The notes below the pieces were generated by a model, which had not been told where the DNA came from, did not search any database, and saw nothing but the letters and a program-made list of their open reading frames with translations. A stretch of DNA of 64,000 bases from MPNP01 sp965215545 (GTDB taxonomy: Bacteria; Pseudomonadota; Alphaproteobacteria; Rhodobacterales; Rhodobacteraceae), in contig OZ244066.1 of assembly GCA_965215545.1 (NCBI GenBank), positions 2,852,001 through 2,916,000 on the forward strand. Direction: 5' to 3'. Shown in pieces: positions 8,973 through 18,232 of the stretch (position 1 is its first letter; each line of letters begins with the position of its first letter). The position numbers and the translations under genes are program-made.

Positions 8973-9884
8973 TCAGTTGGTTTGATGGGTCAAGGAAACA
9001 GCGATACGGGCAGCCAGACTGGCATTGGCCACCACCAGCCTGCAGTTGGTAGTCACCGACTGGCCGCTGGACAATATATTGATCCGGCTGAGGAGATAGG
9101 GTGTGACCGCTTTCCCGGTGATCGAATGAGTCTGCAAATCGGCGAGAGCCGTTCTGATCCACTGCTCTACAATTGCACGAGGAATCTCGTGTTCGGCAGG
9201 AGCCGGGTTGGCAACCAGGAGGCCATTGGTGGCACCAATCCCGGTGTGTATGGCATGGAGCCGGGCAATTTCAGCAACGGTATCAAGGCGTATGGGGGCC
9301 AGCATCCCAGACTCCCGCGACCAGAAGGCCGGAAACTCGTCCTGTCCGTAGGCAATCACGGTAACACCCAGAGTTTCAAGACGTTCTAGGGTACGTGGAA
9401 TGTCAAGAATGGCCTTGGCACCGGAAGCTACCAGGAGGGCCTTGGTCTCAGCGATGGCCTGGAGATCGTGGGACTCGTCATGCGTGGTGCCCCAGTTGCG
9501 ATGGACGCCACCGATCCCGCCGGTTGCGACAACCCCAATCCCCAACCGGTCGGCACAGCGCAGTGTGGCGGACACAGTTGTCGCGCCCATGCCTTCCTGT
9601 CCGCAGAGATAGGCGAGTTCGGCGGCCCCCACCTTCATGACGCCGTCGCGGGTTGCAAACTGCTCAATCTGGTCGGCATCGAGACCAACATGAATGGTGC
9701 CGTCCATGAGACCGATGGTGGCCGGAACGGCACCCTGTTGACGAATCGCCGCCTCGATTGCCAGTGCCGTGTCCCGGTTGGCAGGATAAGGGAGTCCCTG
9801 GGCGATGATGGATGTCTCAAGGGCCACAATCGGGCTGTTGCTGGCAATGGCATCGGCGACTTCCGCCGAGATCGTCAGTGTCAT
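8973..9884 (-). CDS. psuG: Pseudouridine-5'-phosphate glycosidase
   Basis: Reversibly splits pseudouridine 5'-phosphate into uracil and ribose 5-phosphate, the second step of pseudouridine salvage. The 303-residue protein carries the family's segments: ALETSIIAQGLPYP near the N-terminus, GLMDGTIHVGL, TTVSATLRCA, GIGGVHR and DIPRTLERLETLGV. The metal-binding and active-site region is normal. The ATG has a GGAGAG site. A TTG 33 bases upstream is also open but overlaps the psuK end. It lies 25 bases after psuK on the same strand, so the two form an operon. Confidence 0.95.
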   Translation of the reverse strand: MTLTISAEVADAIASNSPIVALETSIIAQGLPYPANRDTALAIEAAIRQQGAVPATIGLMDGTIHVGLDADQIEQFATRDGVMKVGAAELAYLCGQEGMGATTVSATLRCADRLGIGVVATGGIGGVHRNWGTTHDESHDLQAIAETKALLVASGAKAILDIPRTLERLETLGVTVIAYGQDEFPAFWSRESGMLAPIRLDTVAEIARLHAIHTGIGATNGLLVANPAPAEHEIPRAIVEQWIRTALADLQTHSITGKAVTPYLLSRINILSSGQSVTTNCRLVVANASLAARIAVSLTHQTN

Positions 9885-9909
9885 GGTCAACTCTCCGGCA
9901 AGGGTGGGA

Positions 9910-10785
9910 TCATACAACCTCCTGATGACAGGTCATTTGCAGGGCAGCCCCGGGATCATCAACAACTGCATCGCAAGCCATGTGGTGAGCCAGGAACCGA
10001 TCACCGGCTCCGGTCCACCTGGCAGGCTTCTCACCCCCTGGGCAGGCCATGACCGACCAGTCGGCACAGACATCAGCGACCGGGTGGGGGCCATCGGTCA
10101 CGATGGCCCGAACAAATCCCATCGCACAGAGCGCCTCAGCTGCATCCATGGCTGTGGCCAAGTGGCGGGAACCATCACAGATTCGGACAGCTTCCTTGCG
10201 ATTGGCATAGATGGTGGCCTCCCTTGGGCAGACCTGTCTCAATCGATCGGCCTTGACCGGTGAGGCGGCAGCCACAACGATCCGGTGGCCGGCAAACAGT
10301 TCGGTATTCCGGAGATGGGCATAGGCCTCGGCGGCAAGGTTGCCATCAATGAGCGTGATCGGTCGGCAGTTCTCCCTGACAGTACGAAGCTGGTGGGCAT
10401 GATCAAGCAGGGCAATCGACCGCTCTTCAAGAATCATGGTGTTGGCGACAGCCCCAAAAAGTCCCTCGGGCGATTCAAGGGCCAGATAGTGAGCGGTGGC
10501 GGTGGAGGATCGCAGGATATAGGATGCATCGCCAAGTTCTGGTTCCACCGCGTCCATGAGTGCATTGCCGAGCGCGTCAACCCCGATGACGCTGGCAAGG
10601 GCTGCCGGCACCGCAAGTGATTGCAGGTGCCGGCAGATGTTGTAGGCCACACCACCGGGCACCGAGGTGATCCGGCCCGGGACATCTTCACCCGGGCCCA
10701 TGGGGCCATCGGCAATACCGAGAATATCCCAACCGCAGGATCCAATACAGAGGACATCCGGATGGGTCGTACGAATGTGTTGCAT
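9910..10785 (-). CDS. psuK: PfkB family kinase, probable pseudouridine kinase
   Basis: A 291-residue ribokinase/PfkB fold protein. The N-terminal GPGEDVPGRITSVPGGVAYN is typical of the sugar-binding glycine pair. C-terminal GAGDRFLAHH contains the catalytic Asp and anion hole (most relatives have Thr where Arg stands here). Its position directly before psuG points to phosphorylation of pseudouridine to the substrate of PsuG. By sequence alone it could be another nucleoside or sugar kinase. The ATG follows AGGGCG. Confidence 0.85.
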   Translation of the reverse strand: MQHIRTTHPDVLCIGSCGWDILGIADGPMGPGEDVPGRITSVPGGVAYNICRHLQSLAVPAALASVIGVDALGNALMDAVEPELGDASYILRSSTATAHYLALESPEGLFGAVANTMILEERSIALLDHAHQLRTVRENCRPITLIDGNLAAEAYAHLRNTELFAGHRIVVAAASPVKADRLRQVCPREATIYANRKEAVRICDGSRHLATAMDAAEALCAMGFVRAIVTDGPHPVADVCADWSVMACPGGEKPARWTGAGDRFLAHHMACDAVVDDPGAALQMTCHQEVV

Positions 10786-10922
10786 CTTATCGCCCTGAAC
10801 TATACGGCCATGTCCTGATTTCACAGGCAGGAATTGGGGCTGCGCCCGAACAGGTGCATGTTCCTCCGGTTGTGCCCATTGCACTGTCTCCTGCCGAGGT
10901 ATAAACCGGGAAGGAAAACGCC

Positions 10923-11954
10923 ATGTCAGCAGGTGAATTCACCATGCGGCAACTGCTTGCCGCCGGAGTTCATTTTGGTCACCAGACCCATCGGTGGAAC
11001 CCACTGATGGCGCCCTATATCCACAGCGCACGGTCCGGGATCCATATCATCGATCTCACACAGACGGTTCCCATGATGCGCGCAGCCCTCAAGGCCATCG
11101 AGGATGTGATCGCCGATGGCGGCTCGCTGCTGCTTGTCGGCACCAAGCGGCAGGCCAGCACGCTCGTCGCCGAGGCCGCCGAACGGTGCAACCAGTTCCA
11201 TGTCAACTCCCGCTGGCTTGGTGGCACCCTGACCAACTGGCACACTGTGTCCAACTCAATCAAGCGCCTCAATGAGATTGATGAGCGGATCGAGAGTGGT
11301 GTCGAGGGATTGACAAAAAAGGAACGGCTCGGGCTCTTGCGCTCCCAGACAAAACTGCAGTCTTCTCTGGGCGGAATCCGCATGATGGAATCGGTTCCGG
11401 ACGTGCTGTTCGTCATCGATGTCAACAAGGAGGCACTGGCGGTGGCTGAAGCCAACAAGCTTGGCATCCCTGTCGTTGCCGTCGTCGACACCAATTGCTC
11501 CACCGAGGGCATCGCTCACATGATCCCGGGCAATGATGATTCAATCCGGGCGATCAATCTCTATCTTGACCTGGTCACCGATGCCGCGCTCAAGGGAACC
11601 CAGACCATGCTGCAAAAGGCTGGTATGGATATCGATGAATCCTTCGAGGATCTGTTACCTGCCGCTGACGAACCGGAGACCGAGACCGAGCCGGCCACAA
11701 CACCAGAGAAAGCGTCAACCCAACCGGCGACCACAGCGGCTGCGACGGCAGATCAGGCCGAGCCCTCGGTCAAGACTGCCGATCCGGTGGACCTGAGTGA
11801 TGCCGAGAGCATAGCACCGGAGCACCAGCAGGCGGTGGAGACATCCGGGTCAAGCGACGGGGATGCCGCTGGGACGGCGACCCTTGACACGGCCACAGCA
11901 GAGACCGTCGATACCAGGCCGGAGCCAACCGAGACCAAAGAAACAGATGGCTAG
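10923..11954 (+). CDS. rpsB: 30S ribosomal protein S2 with long acidic C-terminal extension
   Basis: Ribosomal protein of the small-subunit head-body junction. Residues 1 to about 235 are a normal S2 core (LLAAGVHFGHQTHRWNP, FVIDVNKEALAVAEA, PVVAVVDTNC, PGNDDS). From about residue 240 to 343 the protein continues as a low-complexity tail rich in Glu, Asp, Thr, Ala and Pro and poor in Lys/Arg. Alphaproteobacterial S2 proteins often have short tails; one of about 100 residues is long. It forms the usual rpsB-tsf pair. Confidence 0.96.
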   Translation: MSAGEFTMRQLLAAGVHFGHQTHRWNPLMAPYIHSARSGIHIIDLTQTVPMMRAALKAIEDVIADGGSLLLVGTKRQASTLVAEAAERCNQFHVNSRWLGGTLTNWHTVSNSIKRLNEIDERIESGVEGLTKKERLGLLRSQTKLQSSLGGIRMMESVPDVLFVIDVNKEALAVAEANKLGIPVVAVVDTNCSTEGIAHMIPGNDDSIRAINLYLDLVTDAALKGTQTMLQKAGMDIDESFEDLLPAADEPETETEPATTPEKASTQPATTAAATADQAEPSVKTADPVDLSDAESIAPEHQQAVETSGSSDGDAAGTATLDTATAETVDTRPEPTETKETDG

Positions 11955-12059
11955 GGCCGCCAGGGCACTGCCGATGGTTCTGGAGTCGGACGCGTGTCCT
12001 GTCGATGAGCACAATGTCACGTGGCAAGATGGCCACTGCAATGAATGGGATATGAAACG

Positions 12060-12875
12060 ATGATTACAGCAGCACAGGTCAAGGAACTGCGATCATTGAC
12101 GGGGGCCGGGATTCTGGATGCCAAGACGGCATTGACAGAGACAGGGGGCGATATCCAAGCCGCAACTGACTGGCTCCGTGCCAAGGGGATGTCCAAGGCA
12201 GCCAAGAAATCGAGTCGTGAAACCGCTGAGGGGCTTGTCGGAATTACCATAGACGGCAATGTCGGCACCATAATTGAGGTCAACTGTGAGACAGACTTTG
12301 TGGCCCGCAACAGCGACTTCGGGGTCTTCGTGCAGTCACTTCTGGCCACAGGCAAGGGTCTGGCAAGCGCTGAGGAACTCCTGGCCACTGAGACGGACGG
12401 ATCCTCCATTGCCGAACACCTGACCGGACAGGTGGCCAAGATCGGCGAGAATCTCGCAATCAGGCGTCTCCGCACTGTGGCGGGCACACAGGTCGCCAGC
12501 TACATCCACAACGCTGTTGACGATAACCTCGGCAAGATTGGCGTGCTTGTCGCCTATGATGGCAAGGAAAGCCCCGAGGGCCGCAAGATCGCCATGCATA
12601 TTGCCCATAGCAACCCCCTGGGGATTTCCCGCGGAGATGTGCCTCAGGACATGATCGAGCGTGAACGTCAGGTCCTCAAACAGAAAGCCATCGATGCTGG
12701 CAAGCCCGAGAAGATCATCGACATGATCATCGAGGGCGGGATCAAGAAGTATCTCGCGGAACAGACCCTGCTCAACCAAAAATCGATCTTTGACAGCACC
12801 CGGACTGTCGGCGATATCGCAAACTCTGCAGGAATCACGGTGACTGGCTTCGTCCGCTACAAGGTTGGCGAGTGA
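12060..12875 (+). CDS. tsf: Translation elongation factor Ts
   Basis: Nucleotide exchange factor for EF-Tu. The N-terminal UBA-like segment reads VKELRSLTGAGILDAKTAL, and the EF-Tu contact TDFVARN is at about residues 78-84. At 271 residues it is on the short side for the class. I prefer the ATG directly before ITAAQVKEL; an in-frame ATG 15 bases upstream is possible. pyrH and frr, which usually follow tsf in alphaproteobacteria, are absent: accessory sequence follows instead. Confidence 0.95.
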   Translation: MITAAQVKELRSLTGAGILDAKTALTETGGDIQAATDWLRAKGMSKAAKKSSRETAEGLVGITIDGNVGTIIEVNCETDFVARNSDFGVFVQSLLATGKGLASAEELLATETDGSSIAEHLTGQVAKIGENLAIRRLRTVAGTQVASYIHNAVDDNLGKIGVLVAYDGKESPEGRKIAMHIAHSNPLGISRGDVPQDMIERERQVLKQKAIDAGKPEKIIDMIIEGGIKKYLAEQTLLNQKSIFDSTRTVGDIANSAGITVTGFVRYKVGE

Positions 12876-13042
12876 CAGAAACCGCATCTCGGATGAGGAA
12901 GCGAGGGGGTCAAGCAACCATCAACACCCATATCCCAGACGCCACGTGTCCATGATGACATGATCCTGTTGCCGTGACGGGGGGTTGGGACAGGCCCGGC
13001 TACCTCCAAGGGGGGCTGGCAGGGTGCCTGTAACGGCTTGCG

Positions 13043-13244
13043 TCAGGCGATCACGAATCCGAGGATCGTGAATCCGAGGATGACGATGGCGGCTATGCAG
13101 AAAAGAAGCCGGGTTTCCCGGCGGGCCATATCCTCGCGCAACTTGGCCTGATCCGTCCGGAACCCCCAAGGGTGGCGGCCAGATTGGCCTGCATTGTCTC
13201 CATGCTCTGCTCCATCACGGCACCCTTGCCCGGGCAGATCGACC
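13043..13244 (-). pseudogene. Broken copy of the coiled-coil/membrane small protein
   Basis: Read on the minus strand, the first part encodes MEQSMETMQA, matching MEKSMETLKA of the intact copy at 13292-13543. The second part encodes LREDMARRETRLLF and an Ile/Leu/Gly-rich membrane segment, matching the copy at 34728-34991. The two parts are in different frames. Further up, the segment matching the intact copies' DLARHVAV also carries a 1-base insertion. The central heptad repeats are missing. This is a decayed tandem duplicate. Confidence 0.7.
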
Positions 13245-13291
13245 GCCCCCGGCGCTCCGACAGATGCCCGGTGGCCCGGCAGGTTCGTGGG

Positions 13292-13543
13292 TCAGGTGGG
13301 CAGGGTGATCAGGATGCCGAGAATGGCGACGGCAAGGCCGATCATGCCGGCCATCGCCAGCAGCATCCGGGTCTCCCGCTGGGCCATGTCGGTCTTCCAG
13401 TTGGCCATGTCGGTCTTCCAGTTGGCCATGTCCGCCCGCAGGCGATCAAGGGCACTTTCCTGTTCTGCCTTGAGTGTCTCCATGCTCTTCTCCATCACGG
13501 CCACGTGCCTGGCCAGATCGTGAATATCCGGATCGGAAGTCAT
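13292..13543 (-). CDS. Small coiled-coil protein with C-terminal membrane helix
   Basis: An 83-residue protein of unknown function. Residues about 1-35 (DIHDLARHVAVMEKSMETL and on) look helical. Residues 38-58 contain a heptad repeated in DNA as 21-bp units (NWKTDMA twice), predicting a coiled coil. Residues about 60-80 form one hydrophobic helix. An intact paralogue lies at 34728-34991 and a broken one directly downstream. Similarity extends about 60 bases upstream of the start codon, so the duplicated unit includes a likely promoter/leader. I do not recognise the family. Confidence 0.7.
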   Translation of the reverse strand: MTSDPDIHDLARHVAVMEKSMETLKAEQESALDRLRADMANWKTDMANWKTDMAQRETRMLLAMAGMIGLAVAILGILITLPT

Positions 13544-13618
13544 GCCGGCATCCTACACCGGGGACCACCGGGGGTCAATGACGGGTCCGGCCTCAGCTCG
13601 ACTTTGTACAAAATCTGA

Positions 13619-13738
13619 TCAGGCCACGGCACTCTGCCCAGAAGGTACATGCACCAGCCGGGCCGCCTTGCGCCTGGCACATTCCGGTCGCCGGTCATCG
13701 TGGGTGGTGGTGGCCGGGTTGGCATGACCGGCCAGATC
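13619..13738 (-). pseudogene. C-terminal remnant of a tyrosine recombinase (integrase)
   Basis: Forty in-frame minus-strand codons ending in TGA encode GHANPATTTHDDRR followed by RRKAARLVHVPS. This is the characteristic C-terminal end of phage-type tyrosine recombinases, where GHANPATTxRYDRR carries the catalytic Tyr (here replaced by Asp) near its end. Nothing recognisable of the rest of the enzyme precedes it. It marks an old mobile element beside the duplicated coiled-coil genes. Confidence 0.6.
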
Positions 13739-14134
13739 CCCTCCGATTGACGTTCGGTCGTTGCACTTCGGGGTGGCAGTGGGGATTGAAAACAGGGCCT
13801 CTGTCCGACAAGCGGCCCCAATGCTGGCGGATCGGACAACGCCTCTCCGAAACAGATTGATTCCTCAATCGGTCCCCGACCGCTTGCGCTGACTCCTTTC
13901 GGGACAGCTACGGAATCATCTTCCGGCACTCAGCTCGACGGCGTGGTGCCAATGTCAGGAGCCATGATCCGATCAAACGATTGCCATGCTGGACCCGGGT
14001 ACCATTCCTGCGGCGCGCTTGGTGCTCTCTTATGAAGCCTCGCATGGGCAGATGATCGCTTTGGTTGAACAAGGAACCTGGCGATGGAGCGATCCGCAGC
14101 GAGAGATGCCAGAACCGGAGCCCGTGGCCTGTGC
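13739..14134. other. Intergenic stretch, no gene seen
   Basis: About 400 bases between the recombinase remnant and the deaminase gene. Only short open frames without motifs are present. It probably contains more of the decayed element and the 3' end of the ABC-deaminase operon. Confidence 0.4.
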
Positions 14135-15457
14135 TCAGGCCAGGTGGTCAATACGTTTGATTTCGGCCTTGAATTCCCGGGCGATCTGTCTTGCGTCACA
14201 GAGCACCTTGTTCTGGTCAAGCGTCAGGACCGTCCGGTTGCACATCAGCCAGCGTCCGGCGACCATCACATCCGTGACATCCTCGGGTGTCGCGGCAAAG
14301 ACAAGAGCGGCATAGGGATCATAAACCGGCTGGACACGGGGGGAGGCCAGCGAAATCCGGATGAGGTCGGCAGCCTTGCCGGGGGCGATGGAACCGATCA
14401 TGGTGTCCATGCCAAGGACTCTGGCCCCTTCAAGAGTCGCCATCTGGATGACGTCCCGGGCCGACATGGGTTGGCGGCTGTGACCGCGCAGTTTGGCGAG
14501 CATGGCCACGACACCGAACTGGGCAAACAGGTCGAGCGTGTTGCCGCTCATCGGCCCGTCAGTGGCAATACCCACGGGTATGCCCTGGGTTCGCATGGCC
14601 TCAATGGGTGCAATCCCACGGCCGGCCTTGGCATTGGAGCGGGCGTTGTGGGCCACATGCACTCCGGCTTTGGCCAAACTCTCGATATCTGTGTCATTGA
14701 CATGGAGGCAGTGGGCGGCGATCAGACCTTCGGTGAGAAGACCAGCCCGCCTGACGACCTCGACAGGACGACACCCATGTTCCCGCTGGGCCCAGTCCAT
14801 TTCTGATGCCATTTCGGCCAGATGGATCTGGACAGGCACATCGGGATTGTCGCTTGACCATTGGGCCACACGCGCCAGGACGGCCGGTCCGGTGGAGTAG
14901 GGTGCATGGGGTGCAATGGACGGGGTGATACGGGCATGGCTCCTGAACGTCTCGACGAGGCTTTCGGTACGGGCGAATCCTTCATCAATCGATGCATGAT
15001 CGGGTGGAGAGAAATCGGCAATGGTCTGCCCGACAACGCCCCGCAGGCCGGCATCGTCCAGAACCTGACCAACCTCGATTTCGTGGTAGTACATGTCGGC
15101 AATTGTGGTCACGCCGGCCCGGATTGATTCCCAGGCAGCCAGTGCCGCGCCGATCCGGACCATGCGGGGAGTGACAAGCGTGCGCTCAATCGGCAGGACA
15201 TAGCGAAACAATCGGTCATCAATGTCTTCTCCCAGTCCGCGGAAGAGTGTCATTGGCAAGTGGGCATGAGGATTGACCAGTCCCGGCATGACGATGTCCC
15301 CACCCGCATCAACTGTCATGATGGCTGCATCTTGGGGACCGGCACCGGAACCGGCAGCCAGGATTGTCTCATCCTTGATCAGGACGTGGCCGGGATCGAT
15401 GACCGGCATGTCGGGCTCGCATGTCAGGAGGAGCGCATTCCGGATGCAGAGTGTCAT
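14135..15457 (-). CDS. TRZ/ATZ-type amidohydrolase (5'-methylthioadenosine/S-adenosylhomocysteine deaminase-like)
   Basis: A 440-residue metal-dependent deaminase of the cytosine deaminase/TRZ-ATZ group. Metal ligands: HAH in GLVNPHAHLPMTLFRG (near residue 60), His in VQIHLAEM, His in AAHCLHV, and Asp in ATDGPMSGNT. HNARSNAKAG matches the conserved SN(M/A)K loop. Relatives deaminate adenosine-type compounds, guanine, 8-oxoguanine or s-triazines. It is the last gene of an ABC transporter operon, with its ATG overlapping the preceding stop (ATGA), so its substrate is likely brought in or handled with the transporter. Start chosen for that overlap. Confidence 0.83.
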   Translation of the reverse strand: MTLCIRNALLLTCEPDMPVIDPGHVLIKDETILAAGSGAGPQDAAIMTVDAGGDIVMPGLVNPHAHLPMTLFRGLGEDIDDRLFRYVLPIERTLVTPRMVRIGAALAAWESIRAGVTTIADMYYHEIEVGQVLDDAGLRGVVGQTIADFSPPDHASIDEGFARTESLVETFRSHARITPSIAPHAPYSTGPAVLARVAQWSSDNPDVPVQIHLAEMASEMDWAQREHGCRPVEVVRRAGLLTEGLIAAHCLHVNDTDIESLAKAGVHVAHNARSNAKAGRGIAPIEAMRTQGIPVGIATDGPMSGNTLDLFAQFGVVAMLAKLRGHSRQPMSARDVIQMATLEGARVLGMDTMIGSIAPGKAADLIRISLASPRVQPVYDPYAALVFAATPEDVTDVMVAGRWLMCNRTVLTLDQNKVLCDARQIAREFKAEIKRIDHLA

Positions 15458-16533
15458 GGTGATGGGCCGACCGGGAGAATGCAGCATTGCTCAGGATCCG
15501 GGGTCAGTTGAACAGGGGTGCCCGGGGCGAGGGGATGGGCGAGGGGCCCGGCTGCCACGAGGTCACCCGCCGGGGTGACGACCTGGTAGTGGTAGATGCG
15601 CCCAAGGTAGGTCCGGATTCCGATGGTGGCCGGGATCCCTCCGGTGGCTGTGGTTGTCTGGACACGCAGCCCATCGGGCCGGGTGGCAAGCGTGAAGTGG
15701 TCGGGAATGGGACCGAGACGGTCCTGATCGAGGATCAGGGCAATGCCACTGGCCCCGGCGGCCTCGACGAGCGGGCCGTTGCGGGTGAGGGTCCGCAACG
15801 GGACAAGATTGACGAAACCAACAAACCGGGCCACAAAGGCATCGGCGGGTCTCTGGTAGAGGACCTCCGGGGTGTCAAACTGGCGAATCCGCCCGGCATC
15901 CATGATGGCAACGCGGTCCGAGATTGAAAAAGCCTCTTCCTGGTCATGCGTGACGAAGACGGCCGTGGTGTCATTGGCCTGCTGGAGCTGGCGAATTTCA
16001 ATCCGCATGTCGATGCGCAGTTTGGCATCAAGGTTCGAAAGGGGTTCATCAAGCATCAGGAGAGGCGGGCGGATCACCAGAGCTCGCGCAAGGGCCACGC
16101 GTTGCCGCTGCCCGCCCGACAGCGCACCCGGCAGCCGACCGGCAAGTTCGGCCAGCCCCACCCGGGCCAGGATTCGGTTGGCTTGTCTGAGACGTTCAGC
16201 GACGGGCTGGCCACGCTGCTTGAGGCCGAATGCAACATTGTCGCGAACGGTGAGGTGGGGAAACAGGGCATAGTTCTGGAAGACGAGACCAATGTTGCGG
16301 CGGTGGGCTGGCAGGCGGGTGAGATCCGTGCCGCCAAGGGTGATCGTGCCGCTGGTTGGCACCAGGAATCCGGCAATCAGGCGCAGCGTGGTCGTCTTTC
16401 CGCATCCCGAGGCCCCGAGCAGCGAGACGAGTTCACCGCCATTGACATCCAGCGACAGGTCATCAAGGACCTTGCTGGTCCCGTAATGGGCAGTGAGATT
16501 GGCAAGGGTGAGCGCGGCGGTCATGCGGGTCAC
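15454..16533 (-). CDS. ABC transporter ATP-binding protein, polyamine/iron (PotA/FbpC) type
   Basis: A 359-residue cytosolic ATPase. Walker A GASGCGKTT near residue 41, signature LSGGQRQR near 138, Walker B LLMLDEP, and the switch histidine in FVTHDQEEA. A C-terminal TOBE-like regulatory domain covers about 240-350. The GTG start overlaps the stop of the upstream permease by 4 bases; an ATG three codons later is also possible. It powers the importer encoded by the two upstream permeases and binding protein. Confidence 0.92.
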   Translation of the reverse strand: MTRMTAALTLANLTAHYGTSKVLDDLSLDVNGGELVSLLGASGCGKTTTLRLIAGFLVPTSGTITLGGTDLTRLPAHRRNIGLVFQNYALFPHLTVRDNVAFGLKQRGQPVAERLRQANRILARVGLAELAGRLPGALSGGQRQRVALARALVIRPPLLMLDEPLSNLDAKLRIDMRIEIRQLQQANDTTAVFVTHDQEEAFSISDRVAIMDAGRIRQFDTPEVLYQRPADAFVARFVGFVNLVPLRTLTRNGPLVEAAGASGIALILDQDRLGPIPDHFTLATRPDGLRVQTTTATGGIPATIGIRTYLGRIYHYQVVTPAGDLVAAGPLAHPLAPGTPVQLTPDPEQCCILPVGPSP

Positions 16534-17318
16534 CTGGTCAGGAAGGTCAGGCCAAGGGTCCGTTCGACCACAGCCATCACGGCAACGGTCAGGACCATCA
16601 GGAGGACAGAGACCGAAGCCACAACCGGGTCAAAGAACTGTTCGACATGGGCCAGGATCTGGATTGGCAGGGTCGAGATGCCAGGTCCTGTCAGAAAGAG
16701 GGCCACCGAGACATCGTTGATCGAAGTGATGAAGGCCAGGATGAAGGCGGCAATCACCCCCGAGCGCACATTGGGCAGCACAACGGTGAAAAAGGCCCGC
16801 CAGCGGGGTGAACCAAGGCTGATGGCCGCTTCCTCGATGGCAAAATCAAAGGCGGACAGACCCGCCGAGATCACCCGCACACAGTAGGGCAGCACCAGCA
16901 GGGTATGGCCGATGAGCAGGACGGAAAACACCGGGAGTCCGGCCCCGACCTGCACCGAGCGCAGGAGCGAAAAGCCGAGCACGATTTCCGGCACGAGAAT
17001 CGGCAGGACAAAGAGGATCGGCAGCCAGGAAGGCAGTGAGGGACGGTAGCGGTTGAGGGCATAGGCAGCGGGGATGCCAACAAGAAGCGCACAGCAGGTG
17101 GCCAGCATGGCAACCTGGAAACTCGTCACCATCGTTCGCCGAAAAGCCGCCATCTCAAAGATCCGGTCAAACCAGCGCAGGGAAAGGCCCTGGGGCGGAA
17201 AGGTCAGGAAGGTGGTGTCTGAAAGCGAGGCACCGATGACGATGATCAGGGGGCCCATCAGGAAGATGTAGACAAGGACCGTGAACCCGATCAGGAGACA
17301 GGAAACGGAGCGGGTCAT
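16530..17318 (-). CDS. ABC transporter permease, PotC type
   Basis: A 262-residue inner-membrane protein with six predicted helices. The coupling-helix motif EEAAISLGSPRWRAFFTVVLP (about residues 155-175, EAA loop) contacts the ATPase. The two permeases of spermidine/putrescine-type importers differ in length as here. It overlaps both neighbours by 4 bases (ATGA and GTGA), which indicates translational coupling. Confidence 0.9.
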   Translation of the reverse strand: MTRSVSCLLIGFTVLVYIFLMGPLIIVIGASLSDTTFLTFPPQGLSLRWFDRIFEMAAFRRTMVTSFQVAMLATCCALLVGIPAAYALNRYRPSLPSWLPILFVLPILVPEIVLGFSLLRSVQVGAGLPVFSVLLIGHTLLVLPYCVRVISAGLSAFDFAIEEAAISLGSPRWRAFFTVVLPNVRSGVIAAFILAFITSINDVSVALFLTGPGISTLPIQILAHVEQFFDPVVASVSVLLMVLTVAVMAVVERTLGLTFLTR

Positions 17319-18142
17319 TGCGCCAGCGGATTGAGGTGTCGGGCAATGCGGGTCATGACCAGCACAACGGCAAGGGTCACGACCACCATGATCGCGGCGA
17401 TGGTCGAGGCGCTGTCCCAGTCAAATGCAACCATGGCCTGCTGGTGCAGGAAGGTTCCCATGACCATGACCCGTTCTCCCCCGACCAGCTGGGGTGTGGC
17501 ATAGGCGGTGAAGGAGCCGGTAAAGACCAGCACGGCGCCGACAATCAGTCCCGGCACGGCGAGAGGAAAAATCACCTGATGAAAGACCCCCAGCGGTGTG
17601 GCACCGAGCGAAGCGGCCGCATCAATGACATCCTCGGGGATGTTCTCGAGGACACCGACAAGCGTCAGGATCATCAAGGGCACGAACAGATAGACCATGG
17701 CAACGATCACGGCGCCCTTGGTGAACAGCATGGGGTAGGGCGCACCGTCGATGCCAATCCAGACCAGGATGCTGTTGATCAGGCCATACCGGCCGAGAAG
17801 GATCAGGAAGGCAAAGGACCGGACCACCACACCGGTCAGCAAGGGAAAGACCGCGGCAATGATCAGGAGGCTGCGCCAGCGTGGGGATGCGCGCGAAACC
17901 GCATAAGCAGTAAAAAATCCGATGATCAGCGCACAGAGAGTGGTCAGGAGGGAGATTTCGAGCGTGCGCCAGAGGACGGTCTGGCGGAAACCGCTCCCGA
18001 GGTATTCACCATAAGCGGCAAGGGGACCCCCGGGAACCACCAACGTGGCCATGATCGTGGCGCCCACGGGCAGCACGAGCAAGACGGCTACCAGCACCGT
18101 AGCCGGTGCCACCATGATCCAACCCGTCAGTCGCCTGAACAC
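17315..18142 (-). CDS. ABC transporter permease, PotB type
   Basis: A 275-residue inner-membrane permease with six predicted helices and the EAA loop DAAASLGATPLGVFHQVIFP near residue 180. It pairs with the PotC-type permease, which begins within its stop codon. It is the second gene of the operon, 90 bases after the binding-protein gene; that gap has a short GC hairpin but no clear terminator. Confidence 0.9.
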   Translation of the reverse strand: MFRRLTGWIMVAPATVLVAVLLVLPVGATIMATLVVPGGPLAAYGEYLGSGFRQTVLWRTLEISLLTTLCALIIGFFTAYAVSRASPRWRSLLIIAAVFPLLTGVVVRSFAFLILLGRYGLINSILVWIGIDGAPYPMLFTKGAVIVAMVYLFVPLMILTLVGVLENIPEDVIDAAASLGATPLGVFHQVIFPLAVPGLIVGAVLVFTGSFTAYATPQLVGGERVMVMGTFLHQQAMVAFDWDSASTIAAIMVVVTLAVVLVMTRIARHLNPLAQ

Positions 18143-18232
18143 GCCATGCCCATCGGGCGTCCAGAGGATGGAGAGAGGGGGCGGGTTACGGAACGGCGAA
18201 GGACGATAATCCGCTCATCACCCCCCGACTCA

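Noticed and set aside
13380..13450. Short direct repeats considered as a CRISPR-like array
   Set aside because: They are 21-bp heptad codon repeats in frame within the coiled-coil gene, without spacers.
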